Shown in pieces: positions 18,899-28,339 of a stretch of 64,000 bases of DNA. The notes under the pieces are model-generated. The model was not told where the DNA came from, searched no databases, and saw nothing but the letters and a program-made list of their open reading frames with translations. How positions within the stretch are numbered: the stretch's first letter is position 1; the number at the start of each line of letters is the position of its first letter. The position numbers and the translations under genes are program-made. Origin of the DNA: Brevibacillus panacihumi (GTDB taxonomy: Bacteria; Bacillota; Bacilli; Brevibacillales; Brevibacillaceae); NCBI RefSeq assembly GCF_003710985.1, contig NZ_RHHT01000031.1, forward strand, positions 122,464 to 186,463, given 5' to 3'.

Positions 18899-20023
18899 TC
18901 AGTGCAAGAGCTTGTACAACAGCTCTGGTATCTTTTCCAAAGGAGCAACATGATCAGCAAGACCTGCTTGAAAGGCCGCTCGCGGCATGCCGTAGACGAT
19001 ACAAGTAGATTCATCCTCAACAATGCTCGTCACGATCCCGCTCTGCTTCATCTGCTGTAGTCCTTTTGTACCATCATTTCCCATACCTGTCATGATGATT
19101 GCCCATTTGTCGACATTTGTCAATCTGCTTGCTGATTCAAATAGAACGTCTACAGAAGGACGATGACCGGCTCTCGGTTCCTGCTGGTGTAAATGTGCTT
19201 GCAAGCGCCCGTTGTTTGCATGAACCTCAAAATGATATCCCCCTGGTGCGATATACGCCGTTCCCGGCTCCAGGAATTCGCCGTCCTTCACTTCCGTCAC
19301 CTGAATCTGGGACAAAGAATTAAGGCGCTGCGCAAGCGATTTCGTAAATCCGGCAGGCATGTGCTGAACAATTGCGATCGGAGCATCAAAGTTGCCCGGC
19401 AAGCTCGTCAACACTGTCTGCAAAGCTTTCGGTCCCCCTGTCGAGGTACCCAAAACCACCAGCTTCTGCTTTCCCCGTTGCAGTGGCGGTCTGGTTACTG
19501 GAGTTGGTGGAGGAGCAGGCGGGGTAAAAACAAGGGGCTTGGCTGCCCTCGCCTCAGGAGGCGTACTCTGTGGCGCTTTCTCGCTTCTTGTGTCCTCTAC
19601 TGCAAGCTTTCGTTTGCGCGGCTTGGAAGCAGCTGCAGCTCTTACTCGTTCGACGAGCCTTTCCGCCACCTTGTGAATATCGAGCGAGATCGGACCGGAG
19701 GGTTTCGTCACGAAGTCAAATGCGCCCAGTTCCAACGCCCGAATCGTTGCATCAGCCCCTTCTCTCGTCAGACTGCTGATCATCACGGTAGGAACGGGAT
19801 TATCTCGCATCAAACGTTCGAGTGCTTCCAAGCCGTCCATGACTGGCATTTCAATGTCCAGTGTCAGCACATCCGGTTTCAGCTTGTTGCATTTCTCAAT
19901 ACATTCAAGGCCATTTCTCGCACGATCGATGACCTCGATATCCGGATTTTCAGCGAGGATATCGGAAATCACTTTTCGCATGAATGCGGAATCATCTGTG
20001 ACTAGAACGCGAATTTTGCTCAT
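18899..20023 (-). CDS. cheB: Chemotaxis response regulator / protein-glutamate methylesterase CheB
   Basis: 374 residues. Receiver domain with Asp10, Asp11 and phospho-acceptor Asp56 (LTLDIEMPVMDG), then a Pro-rich linker (about 150-180) and the methylesterase domain with the catalytic serine in GTSTGGPKALQTV, histidine in VQHMPAGFTKSL and aspartate in MTGMGNDGTKG. It removes receptor methyl groups during adaptation. Followed closely by cheA. Confidence 0.97.
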   Translation of the reverse strand: MSKIRVLVTDDSAFMRKVISDILAENPDIEVIDRARNGLECIEKCNKLKPDVLTLDIEMPVMDGLEALERLMRDNPVPTVMISSLTREGADATIRALELGAFDFVTKPSGPISLDIHKVAERLVERVRAAAASKPRKRKLAVEDTRSEKAPQSTPPEARAAKPLVFTPPAPPPTPVTRPPLQRGKQKLVVLGTSTGGPKALQTVLTSLPGNFDAPIAIVQHMPAGFTKSLAQRLNSLSQIQVTEVKDGEFLEPGTAYIAPGGYHFEVHANNGRLQAHLHQQEPRAGHRPSVDVLFESASRLTNVDKWAIIMTGMGNDGTKGLQQMKQSGIVTSIVEDESTCIVYGMPRAAFQAGLADHVAPLEKIPELLYKLLH

Positions 20024-20056
20024 ACCCTATGTATCTCCTTCCTATCTCCTGTTGCC

Positions 20057-20926
20057 CTATCGAATGAAGTGTTTCAATTTCGCAATAAACCCCTTGAGTC
20101 CACTCGTTTGCTCAGGCGCTCCCTGGGAATTGTGCAGGTATTGTCCCACCAGTTTGCGAATGCTCTTCGAGGCTTGCGAATCCGGATATGCAAGGAGAAA
20201 CGGACGTTGTTGCTTTACTGCCTTGGATACATGATGATCGTCTGTGACGTATCCAAGAGATTGGATGTTCATGTTCAAAAAACGCTTTGCCACCATCGCC
20301 AGCTTGTCGATGGTCTGTATTCCTTCACGTTCCGAGGTAACCCGATTGATGACAAGGCGTATGGTAATGTCTGGATTGCGGCTGTGCAGCATTTTGATGA
20401 CCGCGTAGGCATCCGTAATCGCAGGTGGTTCCGGCGTCGTCACCAGAATCACTTCATCCGATGCTAGCATGAATCGAATCGATTCATGGGAAAGCCCTGC
20501 ACCTGTATCAAAAATGATCGTGTCCGCATACCCCTGCAATGGATCGAGCTGAGAGAACAAGCGATCCAGCTTCTCGTCCTCAAGCTGCATGATTTGCGTA
20601 AAGCCCGAGCCGCCCGCGATAAACTCCAGATCTCCCGGCCCTTTTTCCAAAATATCCCATACTGTGGTATCTGGCTCCAGCAGATGAAAAAGATGTTTCT
20701 TTGGTGTGATTCCCATTAAGACGTCCAGATTGGCCATTCCCAGGTCGACGTCGAACAATACTGTCCGATGACCTTTTTCTATTAACCCAAGACCGAAATT
20801 CAGGCTGAAATTGGATTTGCCAACGCCACCTTTTCCGCTCGTCACTGTCACCAGTTTCGTTGTACGCGGCTGGTTAGTCCGTAGCATCCGTTCACGAAGT
20901 TGTTCTGCTTGGTCGCGCATCCTCAA
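20057..20926 (-). CDS. flhG: Flagellar number regulator FlhG (YlxH, MinD-like ATPase)
   Basis: 289 residues, ParA/MinD-type P-loop ATPase. Deviant Walker A GKGGVGKS at 31-38, Walker B-like FDVDLGMANLDVL. It stimulates the GTPase FlhF and controls flagellar number and placement. The start overlaps the flhF stop by four bases (ATGA), coupling the two. The N-terminal DQAEQLRERM segment resembles the FlhF-activating peptide (DQAxxLR) known from B. subtilis. Confidence 0.95.
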   Translation of the reverse strand: MRMRDQAEQLRERMLRTNQPRTTKLVTVTSGKGGVGKSNFSLNFGLGLIEKGHRTVLFDVDLGMANLDVLMGITPKKHLFHLLEPDTTVWDILEKGPGDLEFIAGGSGFTQIMQLEDEKLDRLFSQLDPLQGYADTIIFDTGAGLSHESIRFMLASDEVILVTTPEPPAITDAYAVIKMLHSRNPDITIRLVINRVTSEREGIQTIDKLAMVAKRFLNMNIQSLGYVTDDHHVSKAVKQQRPFLLAYPDSQASKSIRKLVGQYLHNSQGAPEQTSGLKGFIAKLKHFIR

Positions 20927-22266
20927 TCTCCCATGATCATGGCAGCGATCATTTCAGGTGTGGCCGCCATAATGTCATCCGGCACGTTTTGTCCTGTCGT
21001 AATGTAGGAGAGGGCAAATCCCGTCTCCCTGGCTACATTCAGCATGCTGCCATAGCTATGCGTTTCATCCGCTTTTGTAAAGATGATCTGACTGACGGGT
21101 ACTTCTGAAAAATTTTGGATAATGGCCTTCATGTCACTGTATTTGGATGTCAGGCTGAGCACCAAGTAGTTCACGCTGTTTTTTCCGTGTTGAATTAACT
21201 CGCGGATCCCTTGCACATACTCATCATTGCGGAAATTGCGCCCTGCCGTATCCACAAAAATCAGATCACAATCACTGAGGCGTTCCATCGCCTGTGTCAT
21301 TTCCTTCGGTGAAAAGACTACCTCCAAAGGAACATTCAGGATATTCGCATAGGTTTTCAACTGTTCGACTGCAGCCATCCGGTAAGTATCGGCAGTGATG
21401 AAGCCGATTTTTCTTTTGTCCTTCAACATGCTGTTAGCGGCAAGCTTGGCGATCGTCGTCGTCTTCCCAACCCCCGTAGGGCCGAAGAAAAAGGCGTATT
21501 TGATTTGCTTGTCTAGCTTGACTTGAGGTTGTCCGCTGCTCTGCAAGATTTCTGCAATGATCGTCTTGCTCGCCTTGCGCGCTTCCATCTCTGTCCATAC
21601 TTGACCGGGTGAAGTCGACTCCATCATGCGCCCAATGATCTCGGCGGCCCACTCCTCGATTACTTCCTGCTCTACCAGCCTTCCTCGCACCGCTTGAAAA
21701 GCTTCAGGAAGCTGCTGACTCAGATCGTGAACCAGCAGCTTTTCGAACATTTTGCGCATGTCCCGCACTTCGTTCGCTAATTGATCCGTTGCTGCTGCGT
21801 CAGCTTGACGTACAAATTGCCGATTTGCGCGAGCAGCGGCTTCCGCAGGTTGGGAAGACTGCTGGCCCTCTTCTCGTCCGGCTTGTTCCGCCTTATCAGC
21901 AAGGTCCTCTCTAGGAGGTGTCGCGATGGCTGCGGTTTGCCCTTCCTGGTGTACTGTCCTTGTTGCTGTGTGCACAGCGGCAGCTGTTGACGCCGATCGA
22001 CCGTACGCTTGCTTGGCGGTGTACGTTCCTGCCATAGCGTGAGACGGTACATCACCTTGCCGATTCAATGCAGGGGTTCTTGTCTCCTCTGCCGCCTTTT
22101 CCTCGACAGCAGCTATTACTTCGATTCTTTGTTTGCCGAACATCCCGAATACGCCACCCGTCTTGATCGGCTTGGAATTCAGGATGACGGCATCGCTCCC
22201 CAGATCCATTCTGATTTTTTCCATCGCTTGCGGCATGGAATCGACTATGTACCGCTTCACTCTCAC
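20923..22266 (-). CDS. flhF: Flagellar biosynthesis SRP-type GTPase FlhF
   Basis: 447 residues. A short N-terminal B domain (KRYIVDSMPQAMEKIRMDLG), a long variable Gln/Ala-rich linker (about 75-160), then N and G domains of the SRP GTPase fold: P-loop [22 protein letters not shown] and TKADE. It recruits early flagellar components to the proper site. GTG start (22266) overlapping the flhA stop as GTGA, so translation is coupled at both ends. Confidence 0.96.
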   Translation of the reverse strand: MRVKRYIVDSMPQAMEKIRMDLGSDAVILNSKPIKTGGVFGMFGKQRIEVIAAVEEKAAEETRTPALNRQGDVPSHAMAGTYTAKQAYGRSASTAAAVHTATRTVHQEGQTAAIATPPREDLADKAEQAGREEGQQSSQPAEAAARANRQFVRQADAAATDQLANEVRDMRKMFEKLLVHDLSQQLPEAFQAVRGRLVEQEVIEEWAAEIIGRMMESTSPGQVWTEMEARKASKTIIAEILQSSGQPQVKLDKQIKYAFFFGPTGVGKTTTIAKLAANSMLKDKRKIGFITADTYRMAAVEQLKTYANILNVPLEVVFSPKEMTQAMERLSDCDLIFVDTAGRNFRNDEYVQGIRELIQHGKNSVNYLVLSLTSKYSDMKAIIQNFSEVPVSQIIFTKADETHSYGSMLNVARETGFALSYITTGQNVPDDIMAATPEMIAAMIMGD

Positions 22267-24305
22267 GAAATGTTCACCATCCCTACACTTTGCACTTCAA
22301 CATGAGGTTCCAGTTCGCTGTACGACAACACGGGGATGTCCGGCATCATCCGATCCAGCAATTGGCGCAAATACATGCGAATCGCTGGTGAGGAGAGAAG
22401 AATCGGCTGCTGGCCGGAATTCACCATCTTGCTCACCTCTGATGACATCACCTGGTAGATCCGTTGTGACGTTTCCGGGTCCATCGCGAGATAACTTCCC
22501 TGCTCAGACTGTTCGATGCGTTCAGAAATCGCTTTCTCAAGACCCGCCCCTGCGGTCAGGACGCGCAATGGTTGCCCCGGTTCCGTATACTGCAGGGTGA
22601 TTTGACGGGACATCGCCTGTCTTACATATTCCGTCAGCACCTCAGGATCCTTCGTGTAGATTGCGTGATCAGCCAACGCTTCCAGGATGACAGGGAGATT
22701 GCGGATAGAGACTTTTTCCCGCAGCAATTTTTGCAGAACCTTTTGCACATCGCCAATCGAAAGCGCACTTGGGATCAGCTCATCCACCAGCACAGGCGCA
22801 GTTTCTCGAACATTGTCGATAAGCGCGCGCGTCTCCTGTCTGCCCAGCAATTCATGAGCATGGCGTTTCACCACTTCTGTCAGGTGGGTCGCAACCACAG
22901 ATGGAGGATCGACTACGGTGTAGCCAGACATCTCAGCTATTTCCTTATTCTCTTCTGTTACCCATAATGCAGGCAATCCAAACGCGGGTTCCACTGTTTC
23001 TATTCCAATTACGGAATCATCCTCGATTCCCGGGCTCATTGCCAGGTAATGATCGAGCATGATCTCCCCTTTTGCCACTTGGTTGCCCTTGATTTTAATC
23101 ATATATTCATTGGGACGAAGCTGAATATTGTCGCGAATCCGAATGACCGGCACAACAATCCCCATCTCCAAGGCGATCTGGCGTCGAATCATGATGACGC
23201 GATCCAGCAAGTCTCCACCCTGCCGCACATCAGCCAAGGGGATCAAGCCATAACCGAACTCGAACTCGATCGGGTCGACCTGCAGAAGATTGACGACGCT
23301 TTCCGGGCTGCGTACTTCTTCGATCTGCTGTTCTTCCACCAGGTCCGCCGATTCCTGCAGCTCGTTTTTTTGTTTACTGGCGAGCTTCCACCCTGCAAAA
23401 GCCATGATCCCGACTACGGGTATGACCGGCAAAAGGCCAATTGGTGTGAACAAGCCAAGCAGCAGGATGCATCCCGATACGATGTACAGCAAACGTGGGA
23501 AGCCAAACATCTGCTTCGCAATATCCTCACCCAAACCTTCTCCCGATGTATTGCGGGTAACGATAATACCGGCAGCCGTGGAGATCAGCAACGCCGGAAT
23601 CTGGCTGACTAGAGCATCCCCGACGGACATGGTGGTGAAGCGAGAAGCCGACTCTGCAAAGCTCATTCCATGAATCAGCATCCCGATGATAAAGCCACCG
23701 ATGATGTTGACAATAAAGATGACAATTCCGGCAATCGCATCCCCTTTAACGAATTTGCTCGCACCATCCATCGAGCCGTAAAAGTCTGCTTCATTTTCGA
23801 TCTTCTTGCGCCGTGCCCTTGCATCCGCTTCCGTAATCATTCCGGCATTCAGGTCCGCATCGATGCTCATCTGCTTACCTGGCATCGCATCGAGCGTAAA
23901 GCGAGCGGCTACCTCTGCGACGCGCTCGGAGCCCTTGGTGATTACGATAAATTGAATAATAATGAGGATCAGAAAGACAACGAAGCCTACCACCTGGTTA
24001 CCGCCGACGACGAAACTTCCGAAGGTCTCGATTACCTTGCCACCCTCTCCTTCTGAGAGAATGTTGCGCGTCGTCGATACGTTCAGTGCTAGGCGAAAGA
24101 GTGTAGTAATGAGCAACACGGTAGGAAAGATAGAAAAATCCAGAACTTCCTTTGTATACATCGAAACAAGCAAAATGGTTAACGCAAGGGAGATATTGAG
24201 AATCAGCAGCAAGTCAAGCAGCTCTGAAGGGAGTGGGATCACCATCATGACTACAATACTGATAACAAATAAGACGGTTCCTAGCTCTTTATAACGAAAT
24301 CCCAC
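22263..24305 (-). CDS. flhA: Flagellar export gate protein FlhA
   Basis: 680 residues. About eight N-terminal membrane helices containing the conserved FHIPEP segment region (AARFTLDAMPGKQMSIDADL), then a large cytoplasmic domain that forms the nonameric export ring and binds chaperone-substrate complexes. Length and order (after flhB, before flhF) are normal. Confidence 0.97.
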   Translation of the reverse strand: MGFRYKELGTVLFVISIVVMMVIPLPSELLDLLLILNISLALTILLVSMYTKEVLDFSIFPTVLLITTLFRLALNVSTTRNILSEGEGGKVIETFGSFVVGGNQVVGFVVFLILIIIQFIVITKGSERVAEVAARFTLDAMPGKQMSIDADLNAGMITEADARARRKKIENEADFYGSMDGASKFVKGDAIAGIVIFIVNIIGGFIIGMLIHGMSFAESASRFTTMSVGDALVSQIPALLISTAAGIIVTRNTSGEGLGEDIAKQMFGFPRLLYIVSGCILLLGLFTPIGLLPVIPVVGIMAFAGWKLASKQKNELQESADLVEEQQIEEVRSPESVVNLLQVDPIEFEFGYGLIPLADVRQGGDLLDRVIMIRRQIALEMGIVVPVIRIRDNIQLRPNEYMIKIKGNQVAKGEIMLDHYLAMSPGIEDDSVIGIETVEPAFGLPALWVTEENKEIAEMSGYTVVDPPSVVATHLTEVVKRHAHELLGRQETRALIDNVRETAPVLVDELIPSALSIGDVQKVLQKLLREKVSIRNLPVILEALADHAIYTKDPEVLTEYVRQAMSRQITLQYTEPGQPLRVLTAGAGLEKAISERIEQSEQGSYLAMDPETSQRIYQVMSSEVSKMVNSGQQPILLSSPAIRMYLRQLLDRMMPDIPVLSYSELEPHVEVQSVGMVNIS

Positions 24306-24323
24306 TGTAGATCCTCCTTCCTC

Positions 24324-25421
24324 TTATTTCACTTTCCCCTGCAGCTTGTAGACGTACGCGAGAACTTCCGCGACCGCTTTAAACAACTCTTCGGGAATTT
24401 GTTGACCAATCTCGACCTGACTATAAAGAGCCCTGGCCAAGGGCTTGTTTTCCATTGTAATGATACGGTGCTTCTTGGCGACTTCCCTGATCTTCAAAGC
24501 AAGGTAGTCCTGCCCTTTGGCGATCACCGTAGGGGCACTCATATCATTCGCATCGTAGCGTATCGCTACGGCGAAGTGAGTAGGGTTGGTAATGATGACA
24601 TCCGCTTTGGGCAAATCCTGCATCATCCGTCTGACGGCCATGCTTCTTTGTCTCTCGCGGATTTTTCCTTTAATTAACGGGTCACCCTCCGCTTGCTTAT
24701 GTTCATCCTTGATGTCCTGCTTGGACATGCGCAGATTTTTCTCATGCTCGTATCGCTGGTATATGTAATCTAGCACCGCAAAAATGAAAAGCAGCAAACC
24801 TATATAGACACCCAGCTTGACCACTTTTCCCGCGGCAAAGGTCAAAACAGCTCCAAGGGAGAGCAATGATAGCTGTACCAATTCTTCTTTTGCGTCCCAT
24901 AAAATAAGATAAGCGATAAAAATTCCGGCACTGATTTTTAATAGTGATTTAAAAAGTTCAACAATGGATCGCAGGGAGAATAGTTTTTTCGCTCCTTTAA
25001 TCGGGTCGAGCTTCTCCAGTTTCAATTCCAGAGGTTTGGTTGTAAACAACCATCCCACTTGCATGTAATTGACGATCAATGCGATAAGAAAAGAGACTGC
25101 CATCACGGGTGCCACGATCTTAACAGCCTCAAAGATCAAATGCGTGACGATAAATCTCAGGTTATCCGGCGTAAGCTGCAAACCGCTGTATGTAACGAGC
25201 GACTCCCGCATGATTCCTTGAAACGTCTCAAGCATGGAGGAGCCAGTCATGAGCAAGAGGACAAAAAAGGCAGTCAAGGCAATCGCGGGAGAAAGATCTG
25301 AGCTTTTGGCAACCTGTCCTTTTTTTCGGGCGTCATCCCGCTTCTTGGGGGTTGCTTTTTCTGTCTTTTCTCCATTGAAATACTGCAAGTCAACAGGATA
25401 GGCAAACTGTATGCGTTTCAT
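24324..25421 (-). CDS. flhB: Flagellar export switch protein FlhB
   Basis: 365 residues. Four membrane helices and a cytoplasmic domain with the autocleavage site NPTH at 279-282 (IITNPTHFAVAIRY), where the protein cuts itself to switch from hook to filament substrates. Start set at ATG 25421 (MKRIQFAYPVDLQYF), six bases after GGAGG; the longer frame reads into the fliR end. Two bases separate it from the fliR stop. Confidence 0.96.
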   Translation of the reverse strand: MKRIQFAYPVDLQYFNGEKTEKATPKKRDDARKKGQVAKSSDLSPAIALTAFFVLLLMTGSSMLETFQGIMRESLVTYSGLQLTPDNLRFIVTHLIFEAVKIVAPVMAVSFLIALIVNYMQVGWLFTTKPLELKLEKLDPIKGAKKLFSLRSIVELFKSLLKISAGIFIAYLILWDAKEELVQLSLLSLGAVLTFAAGKVVKLGVYIGLLLFIFAVLDYIYQRYEHEKNLRMSKQDIKDEHKQAEGDPLIKGKIRERQRSMAVRRMMQDLPKADVIITNPTHFAVAIRYDANDMSAPTVIAKGQDYLALKIREVAKKHRIITMENKPLARALYSQVEIGQQIPEELFKAVAEVLAYVYKLQGKVK

Positions 25422-25423
25422 GC

Positions 25424-26200
25424 TTATCCTCCGAGCCATTTCATCATCTCCGCAAGCCCGCGGAACATTTTTTCAAACAAGCCATTCAGCGTAAGCAGAA
25501 ATGCCGGCATCAGAACGACTAAAAGCGCAAACCCAGCCAACAATTTGATCGGCAAGCCGACAACAAAGATGTTGAATTGCGGTACGGATTTCGCCACAAT
25601 CCCAAGTGATACATCGACCAGGAACAAGGCAACGACCAATGGTGCTGCGATCATGAAGGCGCTCAAAAACATTTGCAAAAAGACTTTTACGGCTGTCATC
25701 ATGACCTGCTCACTGCCGATCGGAGCCCACATGCGATCCAGAGGAATAACCTGGTAGCTGCTGATAATCCCACGAATCAACATATGATGTCCGTCTATAC
25801 TAAAAAAATATAGTGTGGCTAGAATGTTCTTGAAATTACCCGTAACGGGTACATACGCTCCGGTATTCGGGTCTACGACGTTCGCCATCGCTAAGCCCAT
25901 CTGCAAATCCATCATTCCGCCTGCTACCCGTATCGCTGTGTACATCATCTCACAGATTAACCCGAGGATAATGCCGACAAGAACCTCCTTGAGTACATGG
26001 ATCACAAAAGTCAGATCCATCGGAATAGGTCCAATCGCCGGTACGAATTGATAGCTGATCAACGCCATGAGAAAGCCCAAAGCAATTTTAAATTGGCCTG
26101 GCACATTGCGCAGATTAAAAAACGGTGCAGAAACAAAAAACGCCGTCATGCGAACAAAAACGAGTAGGAAAGCAGGTAATTGCATGAGAATCAGTTCCAT
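25424..26200 (-). CDS. fliR: Flagellar export gate protein FliR
   Basis: 258 residues with about six hydrophobic segments (MQLPAFLLVFVRMTAFFVSA at the start). Forms the export gate core with FliP and FliQ. The ribosome binding site is weak, but the gene starts three bases after fliQ, so re-initiation is likely. Confidence 0.96.
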   Translation of the reverse strand: MELILMQLPAFLLVFVRMTAFFVSAPFFNLRNVPGQFKIALGFLMALISYQFVPAIGPIPMDLTFVIHVLKEVLVGIILGLICEMMYTAIRVAGGMMDLQMGLAMANVVDPNTGAYVPVTGNFKNILATLYFFSIDGHHMLIRGIISSYQVIPLDRMWAPIGSEQVMMTAVKVFLQMFLSAFMIAAPLVVALFLVDVSLGIVAKSVPQFNIFVVGLPIKLLAGFALLVVLMPAFLLTLNGLFEKMFRGLAEMMKWLGG

Positions 26201-26203
26201 ACG

Positions 26204-26473
26204 CTACCCTACAAACCGATGGAGATTCCCGAGAATACCCATCGCAAAATCAAGCATGGTCTGCAGCATCCATGGTCCTACTGCAAGGATGATAACGAAG
26301 ACACCCACAATTTTTGGAATGAATGCGAGAGTCTGCTCCTGGATTTGTGTCGTTGCTTGAAAAATACTTACACTCAAACCGATCAACAGGGCGATCCCGA
26401 GTGCAGGGGCAGCCACCAGAAGGATGGTGTAAACAGCATTTTGGGCAACTTGCATCAGCAGTTCTTGTGTCAT
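26204..26473 (-). CDS. fliQ: Flagellar export gate protein FliQ
   Basis: 89 residues, two membrane helices (AVYTILLVAAPALGIALLIG and VGVFVIILAVGPWMLQTML) with the conserved ATTQIQEQTLAFIPK loop between them. Standard length for the family. Between fliP and fliR. Confidence 0.97.
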   Translation of the reverse strand: MTQELLMQVAQNAVYTILLVAAPALGIALLIGLSVSIFQATTQIQEQTLAFIPKIVGVFVIILAVGPWMLQTMLDFAMGILGNLHRFVG

Positions 26474-26501
26474 CCCTCTACCTCCTCTTGCCCTTTACAA
26501 A

Positions 26502-27266
26502 TTAGCCAAAGCTCGTCAAAAGCGACTTCACCACTAAATACCATCCGTCCACCATAATGAACAACAGGATTTTGAACGGCAATGAAATCATGACGGGCGG
26601 CAACATCATCATCCCCATCCCCATCAAGATACTGGAGATAATCAAATCAATCATGAGAAACGGGATAAAAATCATAAAGCCGATCTGGAAAGCTGTTTTT
26701 AATTCACTGATTGCATAAGCCGGTACAAGCGCACTAAGAGGAATATCCTCGATCGTAGTAGGCCTTTCCGCCTTCGTATATTCCAGAAAAAGCTTCAAGT
26801 CTTTTTCCCGGGTCTGTTTCGCCATGAATTCCTTAAAAGGGATGACCGCTGCATCAAACGCCTGCTCTTGCGTAAGCTGGCCTTGCATAAAGGGCTGCAC
26901 AGCCACTTCATTTACTTTGGCAAAGGTAGGAGCCATGATAAAAAAGGTCATAAACATCGCGAGCGCAATCAACACTTGGTTGGGAGGCATCTGCTGCGTC
27001 GCCAATGCATTGCGAACGAAGGAGAGCACGATTATGATGCGCGTAAAACTAGTCATCAAGAGCAGAATTGCAGGTGCGACAGACAACACCGTCAAGATCA
27101 GCAAAAGCTGAATGGCTGAGGATGTCTCCTGTGGCGTACCGTTTCCGCCCCCTATCTGCAAATCAATGGTTGGAATAAGCGGTGTCCCCACGGGAGCTGC
27201 CAAGACCATATTCGGGATTGCCAGCAAGGTAACGGCAACCACCAGCAACTGCCAAAAAAATTTCAT
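26502..27266 (-). CDS. fliP: Flagellar export gate protein FliP
   Basis: 254 residues. Cleavable signal peptide (MKFFWQLLVVAVTLLAIPNM), then four membrane helices with the family blocks LLLMTSFTRIIIVLSFVRN and LPFKILLFIMVDGWYLVVKS. Start set at ATG 27266, with GAGGGG seven bases upstream; it overlaps the fliO stop as ATGA. The longer frame would destroy the signal peptide. Confidence 0.97.
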   Translation of the reverse strand: MKFFWQLLVVAVTLLAIPNMVLAAPVGTPLIPTIDLQIGGGNGTPQETSSAIQLLLILTVLSVAPAILLLMTSFTRIIIVLSFVRNALATQQMPPNQVLIALAMFMTFFIMAPTFAKVNEVAVQPFMQGQLTQEQAFDAAVIPFKEFMAKQTREKDLKLFLEYTKAERPTTIEDIPLSALVPAYAISELKTAFQIGFMIFIPFLMIDLIISSILMGMGMMMLPPVMISLPFKILLFIMVDGWYLVVKSLLTSFG

Positions 27267-27940
27267 CTCCGGTCCCCTCTGTCCTGTGGTTCCTCGCTTC
27301 CCCACTCCTTTTTTTGAACGGGGCGCTTCTTTTGATCGTTCCACTGTGAATTCAGTAATTCCTCAAATGACTTTCCATCCATATGGCCGGTAAACAGCAT
27401 TTCTTCCTCAACGTCTTTCTTTTTGCCGAATGGCAGCCAAGAAAATGTCTTTCGTAGCGGAGGGATTTCAGCATCTGCCAGGATGACATCGGCTTCTTCT
27501 CCCGGCTCGATCTCTTTCAGCAATTGCACGTTCTCTCCTACACCTACGATGTAGAGCCGATCGCCGATCATGATCACTTGCAACGTCTTTCCGTTGCCGA
27601 GCGGCGCAGCACTGATGATTTTAATGGGGCCTTGTGTCTGACCAAGCTGCTTTTTTCCCAAAAAACGCAGTACTCCATAGATCAAAACAATGATGAAGCC
27701 GAGAGAAAAAATCACCTGAACGAGATAACCAAGCATGCTGCCTGTCTCGCTACCGGGAATGGCCGCCGGCTGTTGAACTTCGCCGGCGGGCGCATTGCTC
27801 GATGTCGACTTTCCATTGTTGATCTCATCGAATACGGTCCCTCCTTCAGCCATGGCCAAAGTCGGAAGGGAGGCGACGAGTAGCATCGTGAGACAGACAA
27901 CCCAAAATAGCCGCGTCCCTATAATCCAGATTCGTTTCAT
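27263..27940 (-). CDS. fliO: Flagellar biosynthesis protein FliO (FliZ)
   Basis: 225 residues. Signal peptide (residues 1-31, ending PTLAMAEGG), a short extracytoplasmic part, one membrane helix (LVQVIFSLGFIIVLIYGVLR) and the FliO domain (GPIKIISAAPLGNGKTLQVI). It helps FliP assemble into the export gate. The start shares one base with the cheY stop and the stop overlaps fliP. Confidence 0.93.
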   Translation of the reverse strand: MKRIWIIGTRLFWVVCLTMLLVASLPTLAMAEGGTVFDEINNGKSTSSNAPAGEVQQPAAIPGSETGSMLGYLVQVIFSLGFIIVLIYGVLRFLGKKQLGQTQGPIKIISAAPLGNGKTLQVIMIGDRLYIVGVGENVQLLKEIEPGEEADVILADAEIPPLRKTFSWLPFGKKKDVEEEMLFTGHMDGKSFEELLNSQWNDQKKRPVQKKEWGSEEPQDRGDRR

Positions 27941-28302
27941 CAGCTCAAGGTCTTTTTGATCGCTTCCAAGACGCGATCTGCCTGGAACGGCTTCACGATG
28001 AAATCTTTTGCGCCCGCCTGAATCGCATCAATGACCATCGCTTGTTGCCCCATCGCGGAACACATGATGACACGAGCGTTTGGATCCATTTTTTTGATCT
28101 CCTTCAAAGCGGCAATCCCGTCCATCTCTGGCATGGTGATATCCATGGTTACGAGGTCAGGACCAAGTTCTTTGTATTTTTCTACAGCCTGTGCTCCATC
28201 GCTTGCTTCTCCAACGACGGTATAGCCGTTTTTCGACAGAATTTCCTTGATCATCATGCGCATGAAAGCAGCGTCATCTACAATTAGTACCTTGTTAGAC
28301 AT
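27940..28302 (-). CDS. cheY: Chemotaxis response regulator CheY
   Basis: 120 residues, single receiver domain: Asp9/Asp10, phospho-acceptor Asp54 (MDITMPEMDG), Thr/Ser near 82 and Lys in IVKPFQADRV. CheY-P binds the switch proteins FliM and FliY to control rotation. Between fliY and fliO exactly as in B. subtilis. Confidence 0.97.
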   Translation of the reverse strand: MSNKVLIVDDAAFMRMMIKEILSKNGYTVVGEASDGAQAVEKYKELGPDLVTMDITMPEMDGIAALKEIKKMDPNARVIMCSAMGQQAMVIDAIQAGAKDFIVKPFQADRVLEAIKKTLS

Positions 28303-28339
28303 GGATCGTTCCTCCTAATGCTTGACAATGAATTTTGTT